64,000 nucleotides of DNA, from NCBI GenBank assembly GCA_024236395.1, contig JACKKO010000001.1, positions 186,001 to 250,000 on the forward strand, in the 5' to 3' direction. The DNA comes from Hyphomicrobiales bacterium. Its GTDB lineage: Bacteria; Pseudomonadota; Alphaproteobacteria; Rickettsiales; JACKKO01. The position numbers and the translations under genes were made by a program. Below are positions 15,475-24,489 of this stretch, in pieces (within the stretch, counting starts at the first letter, position 1; each line of letters opens with the position of its first letter). The notes beneath the pieces were generated by a model, which was not told the origin of the DNA, searched no databases, and saw nothing but the letters and a program-made list of their open reading frames with translations.

Positions 15475-16755
15475 ATGCGACCACGCCTCCCGGACATGGA
15501 GATGGTATTAAACATGCTGGTTATATTCGCTGTGGTAGGACGGTTTTTCTGGCCACTGGTGCATTCCCCGCTGGACTATCTCTGGTCGGACCCGGCACGT
15601 CATTATGAAAATGCCCAGCATTTCCTGGAACCAACGTTTATGGGGAGTCATGATCCATTCCTCTACCAGCTTTACCTATACCTAGCTGTAACTATTTCCG
15701 GGGATAACATTACGATGCTCAATGCGTTTTGCGGGGTGCTTTGCGCTTTTATGCCGCTGGCATGGTTTCCGTTCTTGCGACGTGTACTCCCGACAGTTTG
15801 GGCGAAGGCTGTGCTGTTGGTGTTGGCGGTGCATCCTTCGCTTTGGGCGCTGTATGGGTTCTTTATGAATGAGACGCTGTTGCTGGTGATGATCGGCATA
15901 GCTCTCTCTGTGAGTTTCTGGAGTGCAGAAAAGGGAACAAAAACGGCCTTTGCTCTGGCAGCAACCTGTTGGGCATTGGCCAGTATTACCCGTCTGATAG
16001 CTCTGCCGTTGGGGCTGATGGTGCTGGGTTATCTTATCTGGCGAAGGCGTGCGCAATATCCATCGCGACTTGTGATTGTTCTGCTCTGCTTTGCACTGGT
16101 GCTGGTATGGCCTTCCATACATAGCTATCGTGGCTGGCATATGCTCAAGCCGTTTGGTCTGAATGAAGTGAATACGATCTACGCCATTTCCGGAGCAAAG
16201 ACGGTAGAATTTCATGTCAATAGTCCACAAGGAGTTTTCTACTATATTTTCTCATCTGCGGCTCTATATACGCCCGGGCATCTTCAGCCGCTTAGTGACT
16301 GGCAAAGTCCACGTTCCCGCATGTTCCATTTTATTATCAACCCGGAAGAAGGGCGTCGGGATTGGGATCGTGCGCTGAATATCGCCCATGAGAATCCGTA
16401 TCCCTACATACAGCAGGTGACAGATAATATGCTAACCTTCCTTTTTGCCGGGCCTTGGCCGGATAGCAGTTATGACAAAAAGGCAGATAAGGTTTTGTAC
16501 ATAAATGGCTTGTTACGCTGGGGTTGGGCGCCACTGATACTGGGAATGGCATTATTGTTCGTACCATTTCTACTGGCACGTCCCAGACAGGAACAACTGG
16601 TTGTAGTGCTGGTTACCGGGGCAATGATTGGTGCCATGTTTCTTCAATTTACCGGGGTGATGGAGGGGCGCTTCCGCAAACCACTGGAGCCACTGATGAT
16701 CACGGCTTTTGCTGTGATGCTGCAAATGATACTTGCCCGCAGAAGGAAATACTAA
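15475..16755 (+). CDS. Polytopic membrane glycosyltransferase-like protein (GT39/ArnT-type fold)
   Basis: 426 residues from the ATG at 15475, which has AAGGTG 4-5 bases before it (an in-frame GTG lies 12 bases upstream). About ten hydrophobic segments are visible. The first periplasmic loop contains YLWSDPARHYENAQHFLEP, an acidic motif in the position of the catalytic Asp of GT-C enzymes that use polyprenyl-phosphate sugars. Family identity is weak: it resembles Dol-P-mannosyltransferase-like proteins in topology more than in residues. It stands alone and converges on the glutamate dehydrogenase gene. Confidence 0.55.
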   Translation: MRPRLPDMEMVLNMLVIFAVVGRFFWPLVHSPLDYLWSDPARHYENAQHFLEPTFMGSHDPFLYQLYLYLAVTISGDNITMLNAFCGVLCAFMPLAWFPFLRRVLPTVWAKAVLLVLAVHPSLWALYGFFMNETLLLVMIGIALSVSFWSAEKGTKTAFALAATCWALASITRLIALPLGLMVLGYLIWRRRAQYPSRLVIVLLCFALVLVWPSIHSYRGWHMLKPFGLNEVNTIYAISGAKTVEFHVNSPQGVFYYIFSSAALYTPGHLQPLSDWQSPRSRMFHFIINPEEGRRDWDRALNIAHENPYPYIQQVTDNMLTFLFAGPWPDSSYDKKADKVLYINGLLRWGWAPLILGMALLFVPFLLARPRQEQLVVVLVTGAMIGAMFLQFTGVMEGRFRKPLEPLMITAFAVMLQMILARRRKY

Positions 16756-16761
16756 CGTGTG

Positions 16762-19700
16762 TTAGATGGCCTTTAACCGGTCGGCTGCAACAATCAACAT
16801 CGCTAGATCAATACCTTCCTGTTTACGCAGATCCTGAATGAACTGGTCATACCGTTGTAAAGTGCTGGCCTGCTTTTCCTGCCAGTTTGCAAGTGGTTGC
16901 GAGGCAGAGAATTTGCCGCGATGGGTGGCGATGATCTGTGACGTCAGGCGTGTTTGCTGATCATATAGATGCTGTACGAGCGTGCGAACAGATAGGCGAT
17001 TCCAGTAGGAATCCGACATCAGGCGCGCGGCATTGCTACGTAGCCAGTTCAACTCCAGCCGTACTCCCACTTCATAGTAAACGGAGGCTACCTGGGCGAT
17101 ATCAAGTTTGCTGGTTTGTGCCACCTGCACAATATCAAACGCTGAGGCCAGTGCATCTAGGCTGGCGATGGCAGAAGCCAGTTTCTTCGGTACAGATTGT
17201 GCAATCAGTGCTTCCATGCGCTGGTTGAGGTCTGCACCCAAGGGGCCAGCCAGAACGGAATTCAGAGATTTGGAAAGTGTTTCAATACCGGGGCGGAAGC
17301 GGTTTACAGCAGCCGAAACATCCAGCGGTTTCGGCAGATTGCGCAGCAACCATAATGTGCCATGCTCAATCAAATGCTCAATTGCGCCAAACATTTCCAC
17401 CTGTGTTTTGGCACTGATCTTTCCGGCCAATGCTTCGATATTATGCCACAGATCACGCAGAGAAAAGGCATCGCGCACAGCCGTGTAACTGCGGGCAATA
17501 TTGCAACCGTCGGTACCGGTTTCCTCGCGCATCTGGTGGTAGAATGCAATTCCGGCACGATTGACCACGCTATTGGCGACGATGGTGGCCACCAGTTCGC
17601 GCTTCAGCTCGTGTCTGGCGATATCCTTACCCAGAAGGGTACGCATCTGCGTGGGGAAGTAATGTGTTAAATCCTCCAGGAAATAAGGATCATCCGGCAA
17701 ATGGGATTTAATCAGGTCATTATAAAGATGAAGCTTGCTATAGGCCAGCAGGACGGCTAGCTCAGGACGGCTGAGCCCTTTGCCTGCCACGCGACGCATG
17801 TTAAGCGCTTCATCATCCGGCAGGAACTCGATGGTACGGTTTAACATGCCCTCACGTTCCAGTGCGCGCATCAGCATACTGAGTGGCTCCATCAGGCTTT
17901 TGCCATGCTGCTCGCTGATGGTCAGGCACTGGGTTTGCAGGAAGTTATTGCGCAAGACCAACTCCGCCACTTCGTCCGTCATTTCGAGCAACAAAGGATC
18001 ACGCTTTTTCGCGGAGAGTTTACCGCTCTCGATAGCGCGCCTGAGGGCAATCTTCATATTCACTTCGTGGTCGGAGCAATCCACCCCACCGGAATTATCA
18101 ATAGCGTCGGTATTGATATGTCCACCTGCCAGCGCATATTCAATACGCCCCAGCTGGGTCAGACCAAGATTTCCGCCCTCACCCACCACCTTGCAGCGTA
18201 GCTTTGAGGCATTTACACGCAGGGCGTCATTGGTTTTATCCCCTACCTGTTCGTTGGTTTCGCCGGAGGCTTTCACATAGGTGCCGATTCCCCCGTTCCA
18301 GATCAAATCTACTTCCGCAGTCAGCAGGCGGCGAATCAGTTCGTCCGGGGAAATCTGGGTTTGGGTGATATCAAACCGTTCCTGTATTTCCTTTGTTAGC
18401 GTCAGGGATTTGGCATGACGGCTATAAATTGCGGCACCCTTGGAGAGCAGGGACTTATCATAATCTTCCCACGTGGAGCGTGGCAGTTTGAAGAGGCGCT
18501 GGCGTTCTTTAAAGCTGGTGGCGGCGTCCGGATTGGGATCAACAAAAATATGCAAATGATTAAATGCGGACAGCAGGCGGATATGCTTGGAAAGCAACAT
18601 CCCGTTGCCAAATACGTCCCCGGACATATCACCGATACCAACCACCGTAAAATCTTCTTTTTGGATGTCGATGCCCATCTCCTGGAAGTGCCGCTGTACT
18701 GAGACCCATGCTCCCCGCGCGGTGATCCCCATCTTTTTATGGTCATACCCGGCCGAACCTCCTGATGCAAACGCATCCCCTAGCCAGAAACCGTATTCTT
18801 CCGAAAGCCCGTTGGCAATATCAGAGAAGGTGGCCGTTCCTTTATCAGCGGCAACCACCAGATATGGATCATCCGCGTCGTGACGTACCACGTCACGTGG
18901 CGGAAGGATCTTACTGTTTACAATATTATCGGTAATATCCAGCAGGCCACGCAGGAATATTTTATAACACTCAACCCCTTGTGCCAGTATTTCCTCGCGG
19001 GAACCTTGTACCGGGTATTTCACCACAAAGCCGCCTTTAGAACCCACCGGCACAATCACCGAATTCTTAACCATTTGCGCTTTCACCAGCCCCAGGATCT
19101 CCGTACGGAAATCTTCCTTGCGGTCTGACCAGCGCAGGCCACCACGTGCGACTTTACCACCGCGTAAGTGGATTCCCTCCACCTGGTGGGAATAGACAAA
19201 TACTTCCACGTATGGGTGCGGAAGTGGTAGGTTAGGAACCTCGGTCGAATTCAGCTTAATGGAGATATACGATTTTGCAGTGCCTTCCGCATTTTTCTGG
19301 AAGAAGTTTGTGCGCAGGGTGGCCTGGATGGTTTCCAGGAACTGACGAATTACCCGATCTTCCGCCACGTTGGTGACATTGGCTAGATCATTCTCTATTG
19401 CCGTACGGATGGCATCTGCCTTGTTAGCACGTGCTTTGGTGTAGTTTTGTGCAAATCGCAGATGGAAAAAATCCACCAGCTTACGGGCCAGGGAAGGATG
19501 TTTAGCCAGCACTTCTGCCATATATTCGTGGGAATAGGTAAACCCAATCTGGCGCAAATATTTACTATAGGTACGCAATACCACGACATCCCGCCACGGT
19601 AATTGCGCATAGAGAATTAGGGTATTCAGTGGGTCATTCCCCACATTGTTATGCCAGATATGGAAAAGCGCTTCTTCAAACTCGCTCTTCACCAGGGCGT

Positions 19701-21603
19701 CGCTTCCCTTACCAGTTTCACGTTTCACATCCCCGGCAAGACGCAGCCGGAAATGCATAACCCACATACCGAGCGGTCGTTCTTTCGGGGTGACATGATA
19801 CGAAAATTCGTCTACGGCATGAAAACCCAGATTTTCCAGGATCGGCAGGATATCAGAGAGCGTAATCTGCTCAGGGTAGAAGAGTTTGAGGTGATAATCA
19901 AACCGCGTGTCCGCATCCCGTGCATAAAGATCAATGGCCAGATCATTGGTGCGATAGGCTTCTTCGATCTTGGCGATATCATGGACGGTTTTCGCGGCGC
20001 TATGGTGGTTGCGGTAGGTTTCGTTAAACGCATCCACATAGGCACGGTAGAGACCTTCCCCTTCCTTACCGCCAAAGCGCGAGGTTAAAATATGATGCAG
20101 TCCGTCCACCCAGCTACTGGTGATTTCCAGCAGGCGGTCTTGTATAGCGGCAGTGTCAATTGTGTCGCCTGCAGTGTCATTATGGCTGCGAATTACAAAG
20201 TGAACCCGTACCAGCGGGGAGTCACCCAGTTGAATGTAATAATCCGTCACTTCACCGGCAAAGGATTCTTCCAGCAAGCGCTGGGTTTGCAGGCGGATGG
20301 AGGTATTAAACCGTTCCCGTGGGATAAAGACCAGGCAGCTGGTAAAACGTGTGAAACGATCGCGACGGACAAACAGACGGGGCTGCGGACGTTCCAGTAG
20401 TTCCAGGATACCCATGCTGATGGAGAATAACTCGTCCTCATCAATCTGCAGCAATTCATCGCGTGGATAGCTTTCCAGGATGGTCAGCAAGGTTTTGCCG
20501 TTATGGCTGTTCGGCCGGAAACCGGCACGGTTGACTACGGCGGCAATTTTTCCACGAATAATCGGGATGAGTGTGGCGCTCTGGAAATACACCGTAGAGG
20601 TGAACAAGCCAAGAATGCGGAATTCCCCGATTACAGTGCCTTTTTCATTGAAATGCTTGATGCCGATATAATCCATGTGACTGGAGCGGTGAACCTTGGA
20701 TTTGCGGGAAGATTTGCTGATCTCCAGCAATTTGGGATGTTTCAGATCCTGCAACGAGGAAATGGGAAGGCCGGATAAGCCCATAGGACGGCAGGAGGGT
20801 GCCGTAGCATGGAAAATCCCAAGCTCGGAATCTTCAACAACACTGAGTTTGGGTTTACCCTTGGCATCGCGGAAACGGTACTCACGGAAACCCAGGAACG
20901 TGAAATTATTATTAATCAGCCAAGAAAGAAACGCCCGGGTTTCTTCTACTTCAAGCGGATCAAACGGTAATGGGGTTTTTTCCAGATAGCGGATAATATC
21001 TTTAGTGCGTTCCAGGGCACCCCGCCAGTCCCGAACCGCCAGAAAAACACATTCCAGCACGTTGCAAATAGCGGTTTCCAGCTGTTTGCACACCGATTTA
21101 TCGGCAATGTGCGAAATGTGAAACTGCATAATGGATTCTGGCTTGCCGGAGAGAGAGGCATCATTGAGCTTGCCAAGTTTTTTGATGGTGCCGCTTTTAT
21201 CACGCTCCACCTGCAAGACCGGGTGGATAATTTCAAAAATACGAAAACCCTGCTGCGTAATTTCTGCGCTGACGGAATCCAGAATAAATGGCGAATCATC
21301 GGTATTCAGTTCAACGATGGTGCGTTCGGTTTCCCAACCATCTTTGCCTTTCTCAGGGTTATAGACTTGTACGAGGCGTGGTGTAGCGTTGCTACGTTTG
21401 CAGACGAAAGATAAGACACTCTCCGCCCCGATACCGAGCGTTTCAGCATTGGTTTCCTCAAGAAATACAGAAGATGCTTGCTGGTAAAATAACGGGATAA
21501 AGGACTGCAACAACTCAGAATCCGTATTGTGGCCCGCTTTTTTGGCGGCCGCCACGGCCTGTTTGATGTACTTTTGTGCTTGTTTCCGGTAACGGTCGGG
21601 CAT
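16762..21603 (-). CDS. gdhB: NAD-specific glutamate dehydrogenase, large type
   Basis: 1,613 residues, matching the 180-kDa class. A long N-terminal regulatory region with ACT-like segments precedes the catalytic part. Catalytic-core motifs include GGLRWSDRKEDFRTEILGLV with QMVKNSVIVPVGSKGGFVVK (about residue 850), DMSGDVFGNGMLLS, the Rossmann-like VGEGGNLGLTQLGRIEYA and NSGGVDCSDHEVN. It deaminates glutamate to 2-oxoglutarate in the cytoplasm and is usually catabolic. I chose the ATG at 21603; an in-frame GTG at 21618 is possible. The gene is monocistronic, between the convergent glycosyltransferase-like gene and the divergent cysQ. Confidence 0.96.
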   Translation of the reverse strand: MPDRYRKQAQKYIKQAVAAAKKAGHNTDSELLQSFIPLFYQQASSVFLEETNAETLGIGAESVLSFVCKRSNATPRLVQVYNPEKGKDGWETERTIVELNTDDSPFILDSVSAEITQQGFRIFEIIHPVLQVERDKSGTIKKLGKLNDASLSGKPESIMQFHISHIADKSVCKQLETAICNVLECVFLAVRDWRGALERTKDIIRYLEKTPLPFDPLEVEETRAFLSWLINNNFTFLGFREYRFRDAKGKPKLSVVEDSELGIFHATAPSCRPMGLSGLPISSLQDLKHPKLLEISKSSRKSKVHRSSHMDYIGIKHFNEKGTVIGEFRILGLFTSTVYFQSATLIPIIRGKIAAVVNRAGFRPNSHNGKTLLTILESYPRDELLQIDEDELFSISMGILELLERPQPRLFVRRDRFTRFTSCLVFIPRERFNTSIRLQTQRLLEESFAGEVTDYYIQLGDSPLVRVHFVIRSHNDTAGDTIDTAAIQDRLLEITSSWVDGLHHILTSRFGGKEGEGLYRAYVDAFNETYRNHHSAAKTVHDIAKIEEAYRTNDLAIDLYARDADTRFDYHLKLFYPEQITLSDILPILENLGFHAVDEFSYHVTPKERPLGMWVMHFRLRLAGDVKRETGKGSDALVKSEFEEALFHIWHNNVGNDPLNTLILYAQLPWRDVVVLRTYSKYLRQIGFTYSHEYMAEVLAKHPSLARKLVDFFHLRFAQNYTKARANKADAIRTAIENDLANVTNVAEDRVIRQFLETIQATLRTNFFQKNAEGTAKSYISIKLNSTEVPNLPLPHPYVEVFVYSHQVEGIHLRGGKVARGGLRWSDRKEDFRTEILGLVKAQMVKNSVIVPVGSKGGFVVKYPVQGSREEILAQGVECYKIFLRGLLDITDNIVNSKILPPRDVVRHDADDPYLVVAADKGTATFSDIANGLSEEYGFWLGDAFASGGSAGYDHKKMGITARGAWVSVQRHFQEMGIDIQKEDFTVVGIGDMSGDVFGNGMLLSKHIRLLSAFNHLHIFVDPNPDAATSFKERQRLFKLPRSTWEDYDKSLLSKGAAIYSRHAKSLTLTKEIQERFDITQTQISPDELIRRLLTAEVDLIWNGGIGTYVKASGETNEQVGDKTNDALRVNASKLRCKVVGEGGNLGLTQLGRIEYALAGGHINTDAIDNSGGVDCSDHEVNMKIALRRAIESGKLSAKKRDPLLLEMTDEVAELVLRNNFLQTQCLTISEQHGKSLMEPLSMLMRALEREGMLNRTIEFLPDDEALNMRRVAGKGLSRPELAVLLAYSKLHLYNDLIKSHLPDDPYFLEDLTHYFPTQMRTLLGKDIARHELKRELVATIVANSVVNRAGIAFYHQMREETGTDGCNIARSYTAVRDAFSLRDLWHNIEALAGKISAKTQVEMFGAIEHLIEHGTLWLLRNLPKPLDVSAAVNRFRPGIETLSKSLNSVLAGPLGADLNQRMEALIAQSVPKKLASAIASLDALASAFDIVQVAQTSKLDIAQVASVYYEVGVRLELNWLRSNAARLMSDSYWNRLSVRTLVQHLYDQQTRLTSQIIATHRGKFSASQPLANWQEKQASTLQRYDQFIQDLRKQEGIDLAMLIVAADRLKAI

Positions 21604-21678
21604 AGACTCTTGTCTCACACTGGGTGAATGTGGTCTATTGACTATAGGTTTTTAGGTATTTCGCAACCTTTTTTTCAC

Positions 21679-22443
21679 ATGATACACGATCAAAACACAC
21701 TGGATTCTCTGCTTAGACTGGCGCTGGAAGCCGGAGATATCATTATGAAGCTCTATGGCGGCACCCTCGATGTTTCCCGCAAGGAGGATCGTTCCCCGGT
21801 CACAGAGGCGGATCTAGCAGCAAATCAGTATATTGTGGCGGGTCTGCGCCGTCTGACCCCTAATACCCCCATTATCGCCGAGGAAAATGTAAAACAGGAC
21901 ATAGTGGAAAAAGGTGAGGCGTTCTGGCTGGTGGACCCGCTGGATGGGACAAAAAGCTATATTCGCGGTACCGGTGAATTTACGGTCAATATTGGCCGGG
22001 TGGAAAACGGCCGGACGTGCTGGGGGGTGGTGTATGTCCCGGCAAAGCAGGAGCTGTATTACGTGGACCGGGAGGGCAAGGCCCGTTTCCGTGTGGCCGG
22101 GGCCACAGAAGATGCGGTGATTCAATGCCGCAAAACGCCCCAGGATGGAGCGGTGGTTGTGGCAAGTACGTCACACCGGACTCCGGAGACCGATGCATTT
22201 ATTGAAACGTTGCCTAAAGTGGAGCGGTTAGTGCCAGCTGCCAGCTCGATGAAATTTTGCCTGATTGCGCGCGCGGAAGCCGATATTTACCCGCGTTTTG
22301 GTCCAACAATGGAATGGGATACCGCCGCCGGTCAGGCGGTGTTGGAAGCGGCGGGTGGCCGGGTGGAAACCCCGGAAGGAAACCTATTCCGCTATGGCAA
22401 ACCGGACTATCGCAACGGAAATTTTATCGCTTACGGGGCCTAA
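21679..22443 (+). CDS. cysQ: 3'(2'),5'-bisphosphate nucleotidase CysQ
   Basis: 254 residues in the inositol monophosphatase-like family of metal-dependent phosphatases. Metal-binding motifs are VTEADLAANQYI, IIAEEN, DPLDGTKSYIRGTGEF and the late TMEWDTAAGQAVLEAAGG. DGTKSY and the C-terminal arrangement favour CysQ over inositol or histidinol phosphatase. It would remove the 3' phosphate of PAP formed during sulfate assimilation. The ATG at 21679 starts the conserved sequence. A hairpin terminator follows the stop codon. Confidence 0.88.
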   Translation: MIHDQNTLDSLLRLALEAGDIIMKLYGGTLDVSRKEDRSPVTEADLAANQYIVAGLRRLTPNTPIIAEENVKQDIVEKGEAFWLVDPLDGTKSYIRGTGEFTVNIGRVENGRTCWGVVYVPAKQELYYVDREGKARFRVAGATEDAVIQCRKTPQDGAVVVASTSHRTPETDAFIETLPKVERLVPAASSMKFCLIARAEADIYPRFGPTMEWDTAAGQAVLEAAGGRVETPEGNLFRYGKPDYRNGNFIAYGA

Positions 22444-22465
22444 AAACAGGAATCTGTTTTTTATT
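22443..22465 (+). terminator. Rho-independent terminator after cysQ
   Basis: AAAACAG-GAAT-CTGTTTT hairpin (7-base perfect stem, 22443-22460) directly after the stop codon, followed by TTATT. The stem is A/T-rich, so its strength is uncertain. Confidence 0.5.
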
Positions 22466-22516
22466 ACATAGGCTTCATGCTACAACCTTGATGCGAAACA
22501 GGTTCGGGTAAAGGTT

Positions 22517-23773
22517 ATGCAAATATCACGAAAAATTGAAGCAACGCCGCTGGTTTGGCTAAAAGGTGACGAGATGACGCGTTACATCATGGAAATGGTG
22601 CACGCAAAATGGATTACGCCATTTGTCGATACAAGCCGCTGGCAATATTACGATCTGGGCATCAAGAATCGTGATGCCACCAACGATGAAGTGCTCTATG
22701 AAGCCGTCAAGGCAGGAAAAGAAGTGTGCGCTATTTTTAAGGATGCCACCATCACACCCTCTGGTGACCAGGTGAAAGAGATGGGGCTTTCCCGTGCGTT
22801 TGGTTCGCCCAACAAAGTGATACGCCAGGAATGGCAGGGTATTTCCATCAGCCGGGATACAGTGGCGCTGCCAGGGGTGCCGCTGGGCTATAAAAAGCCG
22901 GTGTTGTTTGATCGTTATCCGCAAGGGGGGCTCTATAATTCCAGCTTCTATTTTGCTACAAAGCCGGGAAAGGTGGTTACCACCTTTATTCCTGATGACA
23001 CAGGAACCCCGGAAGTGGTGGATGAGCGCCAGACCAGCGGCAAGGAAGTGGTGGTGAATTTCACGACACCGATTGAGCCGATGAAGCCCTTTGCCCGCAA
23101 TTTTTTCCGCCGCGCATTGGATGCAAAAACACCCGCCTATCTGGTCACCAAAAAAACCGCTTTTAAATATCAGGAAGCCTACTGGAACGAGTTTAAAACG
23201 CTCTTTGATGAGGAATATGCCGAGAAATTTACCCGTGCCGGGTTACCACCACTCGCGCATATCCTAACCGATGCTGCCACGATTTACCTGAATAACTGGC
23301 GCGATGGCGGGTTTGCCTTTGCCGCACCCAATTATGAAGGGGATACGTTGACGGATCAGTTAGGGGCGGTACATGGCTCTCCTGCACTGGTGACGTCGAT
23401 TTTAACCGGGATCTCCAGTGTGGATGGCCGGATAATCAAAGAATATGAAGCGATTCACGGGACGGGCCATACCGACTGGCTGGATCACCAGGAAGGTCGC
23501 CGCACCTCCTTTAACCCGCTGGGGCTGGCGAATGCACTCTGGGGGGCGATGGATCATAGTGCCACGCTCTATGAAAGCCCGATGGCCGATGAGCAACGTC
23601 AATTTACCCGTATTTCCCGGCAAGTGGTGGAGCGGGTGGTACAAAAAGGTACGGTGACGCGTGATATTGCCCGCATGTTTGGCGATGATCGGCCGTATGT
23701 CTCCACCGAGGAATTTATTGAGGCGATTGCACGGGGCATTGCGGAGACGGTGCCAGCGGCATTAAACCTTTAG
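22517..23773 (+). CDS. icd: Isocitrate dehydrogenase, divergent type
   Basis: 418 residues. The N-terminus (ATPLVWLKGDEMTRYIMEMV, YYDLGIKNRDATNDEV, FKDATITPSGDQVKEM) places it in the eukaryote-like NADP isocitrate dehydrogenase group. After that it departs from typical members. The substrate loop reads LSRAFGSPNKVIRQEWQGIS, and the late coenzyme loop reads YEAIHGTGHTDWLDHQEGRR, where typical enzymes have AAHGTVTRHYR and a Lys/Arg-rich NADP site. AAHGT-like and NP(L)xxANALW features remain. It probably still oxidises isocitrate to 2-oxoglutarate, but coenzyme preference may differ. AAAGG lies before the ATG. Confidence 0.85.
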   Translation: MQISRKIEATPLVWLKGDEMTRYIMEMVHAKWITPFVDTSRWQYYDLGIKNRDATNDEVLYEAVKAGKEVCAIFKDATITPSGDQVKEMGLSRAFGSPNKVIRQEWQGISISRDTVALPGVPLGYKKPVLFDRYPQGGLYNSSFYFATKPGKVVTTFIPDDTGTPEVVDERQTSGKEVVVNFTTPIEPMKPFARNFFRRALDAKTPAYLVTKKTAFKYQEAYWNEFKTLFDEEYAEKFTRAGLPPLAHILTDAATIYLNNWRDGGFAFAAPNYEGDTLTDQLGAVHGSPALVTSILTGISSVDGRIIKEYEAIHGTGHTDWLDHQEGRRTSFNPLGLANALWGAMDHSATLYESPMADEQRQFTRISRQVVERVVQKGTVTRDIARMFGDDRPYVSTEEFIEAIARGIAETVPAALNL

Positions 23774-23784
23774 GAAGTAAGACG

Positions 23785-24489
23785 CTACGGCTTCTGATCA
23801 AACAGCGTTAGCGTATCCCGCCGTACCTCGTATCCTTCCAGGCTGTTGAGGAAACGCATGCCCAGCAAGGGCTGGGTGTTCTCTGTGTCGGTGACGGAGG
23901 CGGGCATATCCCGGCGGGTAATGCTACCAAGCTGCACATGCTCCAGCATGATGGGGGCTCCCATGACCACTCCGTCTGCGGTGTTATACGAGCGGGTATA
24001 GGCGAGGCGGCTGGTATCAATTCCCACGCGGTTGGCCACATCCCGCGGCAGGGTAATATCGGTGGCACCCGTATCCACCATAAATCGTACGGGTATTCCG
24101 TTTACGATCACGTCGGCATAGTAGTGTCCATCATCAGCTACACGCAGGGTGATGCTGTTCTCGGTATTTCCGGGAAGGGCCGTGGTTGGAAGTAATTCTC
24201 CGCGTAGGCGCTGATAGGCATTTTTCATGGTGTCGCGATAGCTATAGCCCAGGATCAGCACCAGAAACACCGCCACCCACACGGTGCCGTAGCGGGCAAA
24301 CTCGTCCATATTTCCCCGAAACCGCAAGACAATGGCGCTGCCCAGGATGCTGAGCCATAGCAATTTCCGGGTGAGTTCCTGTTTCTGGGTGCCATGCAAC
24401 GCATCCGGAAATACCCAGAGCAGGATACCGGTCAGCAGCAGGATTGACAGGATGAACAGCAATACAAACACCGGGGTGGGGACTCTCAT
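23785..24489 (-). CDS. Retropepsin-like aspartyl protease, membrane-anchored
   Basis: 234 residues. Three hydrophobic segments occupy about 7-28, 41-58 and 66-84. A clan AA aspartyl protease domain follows (about 120-230): FMVDTGATDITLPRDVANRV carries the catalytic Asp of the D-T/S-G motif, and LLGMRFLNSLEGYEV is the second conserved stretch. This matches the TIGR02281-type family common in alphaproteobacteria. The protease domain should face the periplasm and work as a dimer. Its ATG overlaps the stop of the glycosyltransferase gene (ATGA). It is the last gene of the leftward series from 39.5 kb. Confidence 0.88.
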   Translation of the reverse strand: MRVPTPVFVLLFILSILLLTGILLWVFPDALHGTQKQELTRKLLWLSILGSAIVLRFRGNMDEFARYGTVWVAVFLVLILGYSYRDTMKNAYQRLRGELLPTTALPGNTENSITLRVADDGHYYADVIVNGIPVRFMVDTGATDITLPRDVANRVGIDTSRLAYTRSYNTADGVVMGAPIMLEHVQLGSITRRDMPASVTDTENTQPLLGMRFLNSLEGYEVRRDTLTLFDQKP

